DNA from: Methylomonas sp.
GTDB lineage: Bacteria; Pseudomonadota; Gammaproteobacteria; Methylococcales; Methylomonadaceae
Reading direction: 5' to 3'
DNA: 34,600 nucleotides
Assembly: GCF_023228165.1 (NCBI RefSeq)
Contig: NZ_JALOBS010000043.1
Location: forward strand, 1-34,600
The position numbers and the translations under genes were made by a program. Position 1 is the first letter of the stretch; every line of letters starts with the position of its first letter. The notes beneath the pieces were generated by a model. It had not been told where the DNA came from. It saw nothing but the letters and a program-made list of their open reading frames with translations, and did no database searches. Shown here piece after piece: positions 32,451 through 34,600 of the stretch.

Positions 32451-32981
32451 ATGGGCAGCAGCCGCTATGTCATTACTGAACCCAATAAACCCCATTTCAT
32501 GACCTGCACGATCGTGGAATGGTTGGCGGTGTTTACCCGCATGGAAACCGTGCAGATCGTTTTGGATAGCAGGCAATACCAATGACAACAAGCGAATTTA
32601 AAACTATATGGTTATGTAATTCTGGAAAAACACTTGCACTTCATCGCCCAGGCGCCTGAGCTGGACAAATGCGTTGCCAGCTTCAAGGCCTATACCGCAC
32701 GGCAAATTATCGACTTCCTACAGCAACAGAAAGCCGAACGTTTGCTGCAAAGATTGCACTTTGCCAAGGTGGCACACAAGCATGATCGTGAGTTTCAATT
32801 CTGGCAGGAAGGCGTGCATTCCGAACTGATCTTTAGCGACGCGATGATGCGCGAGAAGCTGGATTATATTCACGCTAATCCGGTCAAACGCGGTTATGTA
32901 AATTTGCCGGAGTACTGGCGCTATTCCAGTGCGTCGAATTATGCCGTAATGGGCGGCTTGATTGAGGTCGATACGCGGTAA
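32451..32981 (+). pseudogene. REP-associated tyrosine transposase (RAYT) with an in-frame stop
   Basis: Frame-by-frame reading from the ATG at 32451 gives 44 codons, an in-frame TGA (32583-32585, codon 45), and then an intact open frame to 32981. Both halves match RAYT/TnpA-REP proteins. The first begins M-G-S-S-R-Y-V-I-T-E-P-N-K-P-H-F. The second has G-Y-V-I-L-E-K-H-L-H-F (His-x-His, codons 61-63), Y-I-H-A-N-P-V-K-R-G (about 139) and Y-W-R-Y-S-S-A-S-N. Only one substitution away from an open frame, the gene is broken recently or misread. REP palindromes flank it on both sides, as expected of a RAYT with its substrates. A read-through product is possible but unproven. Confidence 0.82.
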
Positions 32982-33006
32982 TGTCGACGTCGGAGCGTCT
33001 GGGTTG

Positions 33007-33036
33007 CGTTCCCACGCTGGAGCGTGGGAACGATGG
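33007..33036. repeat. REP hairpin 3 (right of RAYT)
   Basis: CGTTCCCACGCT (33007-33018) and AGCGTGGGAACG (33021-33032) form a perfect 12-bp stem with a two-base loop. It lies 35 bases before the mutY ATG, so it sits in the mutY leader. Confidence 0.9.
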
Positions 33037-33070
33037 TATAACTTGTTTCTTCTCTATTTCGCCTGACCTT

Positions 33071-34138
33071 ATGCCCCCAGAACAATTCCAAAAACAGCTT
33101 TTCGCCTGGTTCGACATCCACGGCCGCAAAGATTTACCTTGGCAACAGGACATCAATCCTTATCGGGTCTGGTTGTCGGAGGTAATGTTGCAACAAACCC
33201 AAGTCGCCAGCGCGATTGCTTATTTCAATCGCTTCGTTACCCGCTTTCCCACTGTGCAAGCGTTGGCAGAAGCCGAACTGGATGAAGTGTTACAGCATTG
33301 GGCCGGATTGGGTTATTACGCCCGCGCGCGGAATTTACATAAAACCGCGCAAATCGTGGCCGACAACGACAGTGAGTTTCCGCAAACCGTGGAAGAACTT
33401 AGCACATTGCCCGGCATCGGTCGCTCTACCGCCGGCGCGATACTCAGCATCGCTTGCGACCAAAGCCAGCCGATACTTGACGGCAACGTCAAACGGGTGC
33501 TGACTCGTTTCCATGCCGTGCACGGCTGGCCTGGAGACAATAGAGTCGCGGAACAGCTCTGGATCATCAGCGACCAGTATACCCCGCAATCGCGCTGCGG
33601 CGACTACACCCAAGCCATGATGGATTTGGGCGCCACACTGTGCACCCGAAGCAAGCCTCGCTGCGAGGTCTGCCCGGTAATCGACGGTTGTCAGGCTCAC
33701 AAGTTTGATCTTATCAATCAATTGCCCGAACCCAAGCCGCGAAAAACACTGCCGGTTAAACAGCTCTTTTTCCTGGTTTTGCAGGACAATCAAGAGCGAA
33801 TTCTGCTGGAAAGACGCCCGCCCACCGGCATCTGGGGAGGCTTGTGGAGCCTGCCGGAATTCACCGACTATCAACAGTTACAGGATTGGTGCCTGCAACA
33901 GGGTTATCAATTGAACGAACCAAACGCGTTGCCCAACCAGCGGCATAGTTTCTCCCATTACCATCTGGATTACACTCCGTTATTCGCCAAGCTGCAAAAC
34001 CCCATAAACTATGTGATGGAAGCCAATTGCGCAGTCTGGTATAAACCCAGCGACGTTTATTCATTAGGATTGCCGGCGCCTATCAAGCGTCTGCTCCAAC
34101 AACATTATTTAGAGGATCACTATGACCAGAATGGTTAA
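33071..34138 (+). CDS. mutY: A/G-specific adenine glycosylase MutY
   Basis: From the ATG at 33071 the protein has 355 residues; the frame is open further left through the REP hairpin. MutY removes adenine opposite 8-oxoguanine. It shows E37 in S-E-V-M-L-Q-Q-T, the helix-hairpin-helix L-P-G-I-G-R-S-T near 113-120, D137 in L-D-G-N-V-K-R-V, and the 4Fe-4S cysteines C191, C198, C201, C207. The C-terminal NUDIX-like 8-oxoG recognition domain begins about 230. The gene overlaps yggX by 17 bases, the usual partner in gammaproteobacteria. Confidence 0.96.
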   Translation: MPPEQFQKQLFAWFDIHGRKDLPWQQDINPYRVWLSEVMLQQTQVASAIAYFNRFVTRFPTVQALAEAELDEVLQHWAGLGYYARARNLHKTAQIVADNDSEFPQTVEELSTLPGIGRSTAGAILSIACDQSQPILDGNVKRVLTRFHAVHGWPGDNRVAEQLWIISDQYTPQSRCGDYTQAMMDLGATLCTRSKPRCEVCPVIDGCQAHKFDLINQLPEPKPRKTLPVKQLFFLVLQDNQERILLERRPPTGIWGGLWSLPEFTDYQQLQDWCLQQGYQLNEPNALPNQRHSFSHYHLDYTPLFAKLQNPINYVMEANCAVWYKPSDVYSLGLPAPIKRLLQQHYLEDHYDQNG

Positions 34139-34394
34139 ATGCGTAAAATTAGGCGTGGAAGCAGAAGGGCTGGACGCGCCGCCATTTCCAGGCCCAAACG
34201 GCCAACGTATTTTCGATCACATTTCCAAACAGGCCTGGAAGGAATGGTTGGCTATGCAAACCATGATAATTAACGAGCGCCGTTTAGCCAGCTTCGACCC
34301 TGCCGCAAAAAAGATTTTGGAAACAGAGCGCGAAAAATTTCTATTTGCCGGCGGGTTTGAATTACCTGAAGGCTATGTGCCTACCCAAAACTGA
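34122..34394 (+). CDS. yggX: Probable Fe(2+)-trafficking protein YggX
   Basis: This 90-residue protein starts M-T-R-M-V-K-C-V-K-L with the single conserved cysteine. It has the P-P-F-P-G-P-N-G-Q-R-I-F motif near residue 20 and W-K-E-W-L near 39-43, then E-R-R-L. The family protects Fe-S enzymes from oxidation. It overlaps the mutY end by 17 bases, so it is translationally coupled, which suits MutY being an Fe-S enzyme. Confidence 0.96.
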   Translation: MTRMVKCVKLGVEAEGLDAPPFPGPNGQRIFDHISKQAWKEWLAMQTMIINERRLASFDPAAKKILETEREKFLFAGGFELPEGYVPTQN

Positions 34395-34413
34395 TTTTTT
34401 ACTATCGCCTTTT

Positions 34414-34449
34414 CTTCCAGCTTGAATTGAAATTTTCTCAAGCTGGAGG
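34414..34449 (+). terminator. Hairpin after yggX
   Basis: TCCAGCTTGA (34416-34425) and TCAAGCTGGA (34438-34447) form a perfect 10-bp stem with a 12-base AT-rich loop, and the stem can be extended with a G·U pair. It begins about 20 bases after the yggX stop. There is no U-tract, so termination strength is uncertain. Confidence 0.5.
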
Positions 34450-34472
34450 ATTATATATAGCTCAAATTCCGG

Positions 34473-34504
34473 GCAAAAAAAAGCCCATCTAATGAGATGG
34501 GCTT
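34473..34504 (-). terminator. Rho-independent terminator of the rRNA operon
   Basis: AAGCCCATCT (34481-34490) and AGATGGGCTT (34495-34504) form a perfect 10-bp stem with a four-base loop. On the minus strand a run of T follows, because of the A-run at 34475-34482. It lies directly after the 3' end of the 5S gene. Confidence 0.9.
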
Positions 34505-34513
34505 TGATATTAA

Positions 34514-34600
34514 GAGCTTGGCGATGACCTACTTTCACATGGCAACCTGCCACACTATCATCGGCGCAAAGCGGTTTCACTTCCGAGTTCGGGATGGGAT
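34514..34600 (-). rRNA. rrf: 5S ribosomal RNA, 3' part (partial)
   Basis: On the minus strand the sequence reads ATCCCATCCCGAACTCGGAA, then G-T-G-A-A-A-C, and later GAAAGTAGGTCATCGCC at the 3' end. These are the conserved loops of bacterial 5S rRNA. About the last 87 bases are present; the 5' part runs off the window. The exact 3' end (34514 or so) is estimated. An rRNA operon therefore enters from the right and converges with mutY-yggX. Confidence 0.95.

Noticed and set aside
32583..32585. TGA as a selenocysteine codon in the RAYT gene
   Set aside because: RAYT proteins are not selenoproteins and the position is not catalytic; a nonsense change is much more likely.

Overview
The window looks like a chromosomal segment of a gammaproteobacterium, probably Methylococcales (Methylomonas/Methylobacter-like). 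This rests on the housekeeping set (rdgC, darP, ribF, priA, dinB, guaB/guaA, mutY, yggX, ycgL-type, DUF2333/DUF4389 genes), moderate GC content and protein style. No methanotrophy gene is present, so the placement is an inference. The right edge runs into a 5S rRNA gene on the minus strand.

Region 1 (1-5870) is the end of an integrated mobile element whose other end lies left of the window. It ends with a small HTH (excisionase-like) gene and a tyrosine integrase abutting the 3' end of tRNA-Lys(UUU). The cargo is unusual: three separate FlhD/FlhC-type activator pairs within 3.9 kb. One pair is on the minus strand behind a lytic transglycosylase. Two are in tandem on the plus strand in a four-gene operon. 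The FlhD partner of the third pair carries an extra N-terminal STAS-like (DUF4325) domain. FlhDC-type regulators are the master activators of SXT- and IncA/C-type conjugative elements (SetCD, AcaCD), so this is probably the regulatory module of an integrative conjugative element. I regard the tripling and the STAS-FlhD fusion as the most novel part of the window.

Region 2 (5870-15230) is a core chromosome rich in cell-wall genes. It holds phosphoglucomutase, two L,D-transpeptidases flanking a Braun-type alanine-zipper lipoprotein, rdgC, a 59-residue membrane protein with darP, mtgA, mepA, and ribF with two small genes behind it.

Region 3 (15330-19824) is a tightly overlapping five-gene operon: a spore-photoproduct-lyase-like radical SAM protein, a short-chain dehydrogenase, a voltage-sensor-type K+ channel with its own RCK module, a separate degenerate RCK protein, and dsbB. 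A cluster of DnaA-box-like 9-mers follows, in front of priA.

Region 4 (22490-34600) contains a DUF5765-type membrane protein, an NlpC/P60 lipoprotein, the DUF2333-DUF4389-dinB operon, a YcgL protein, a CPBP protease, a membrane protein, guaB, a methyltransferase, and guaA. A REP/RAYT insertion with a nonsense-interrupted transposase gene follows, then mutY-yggX, and finally the 3' end of a convergent 5S rRNA gene with its terminator.
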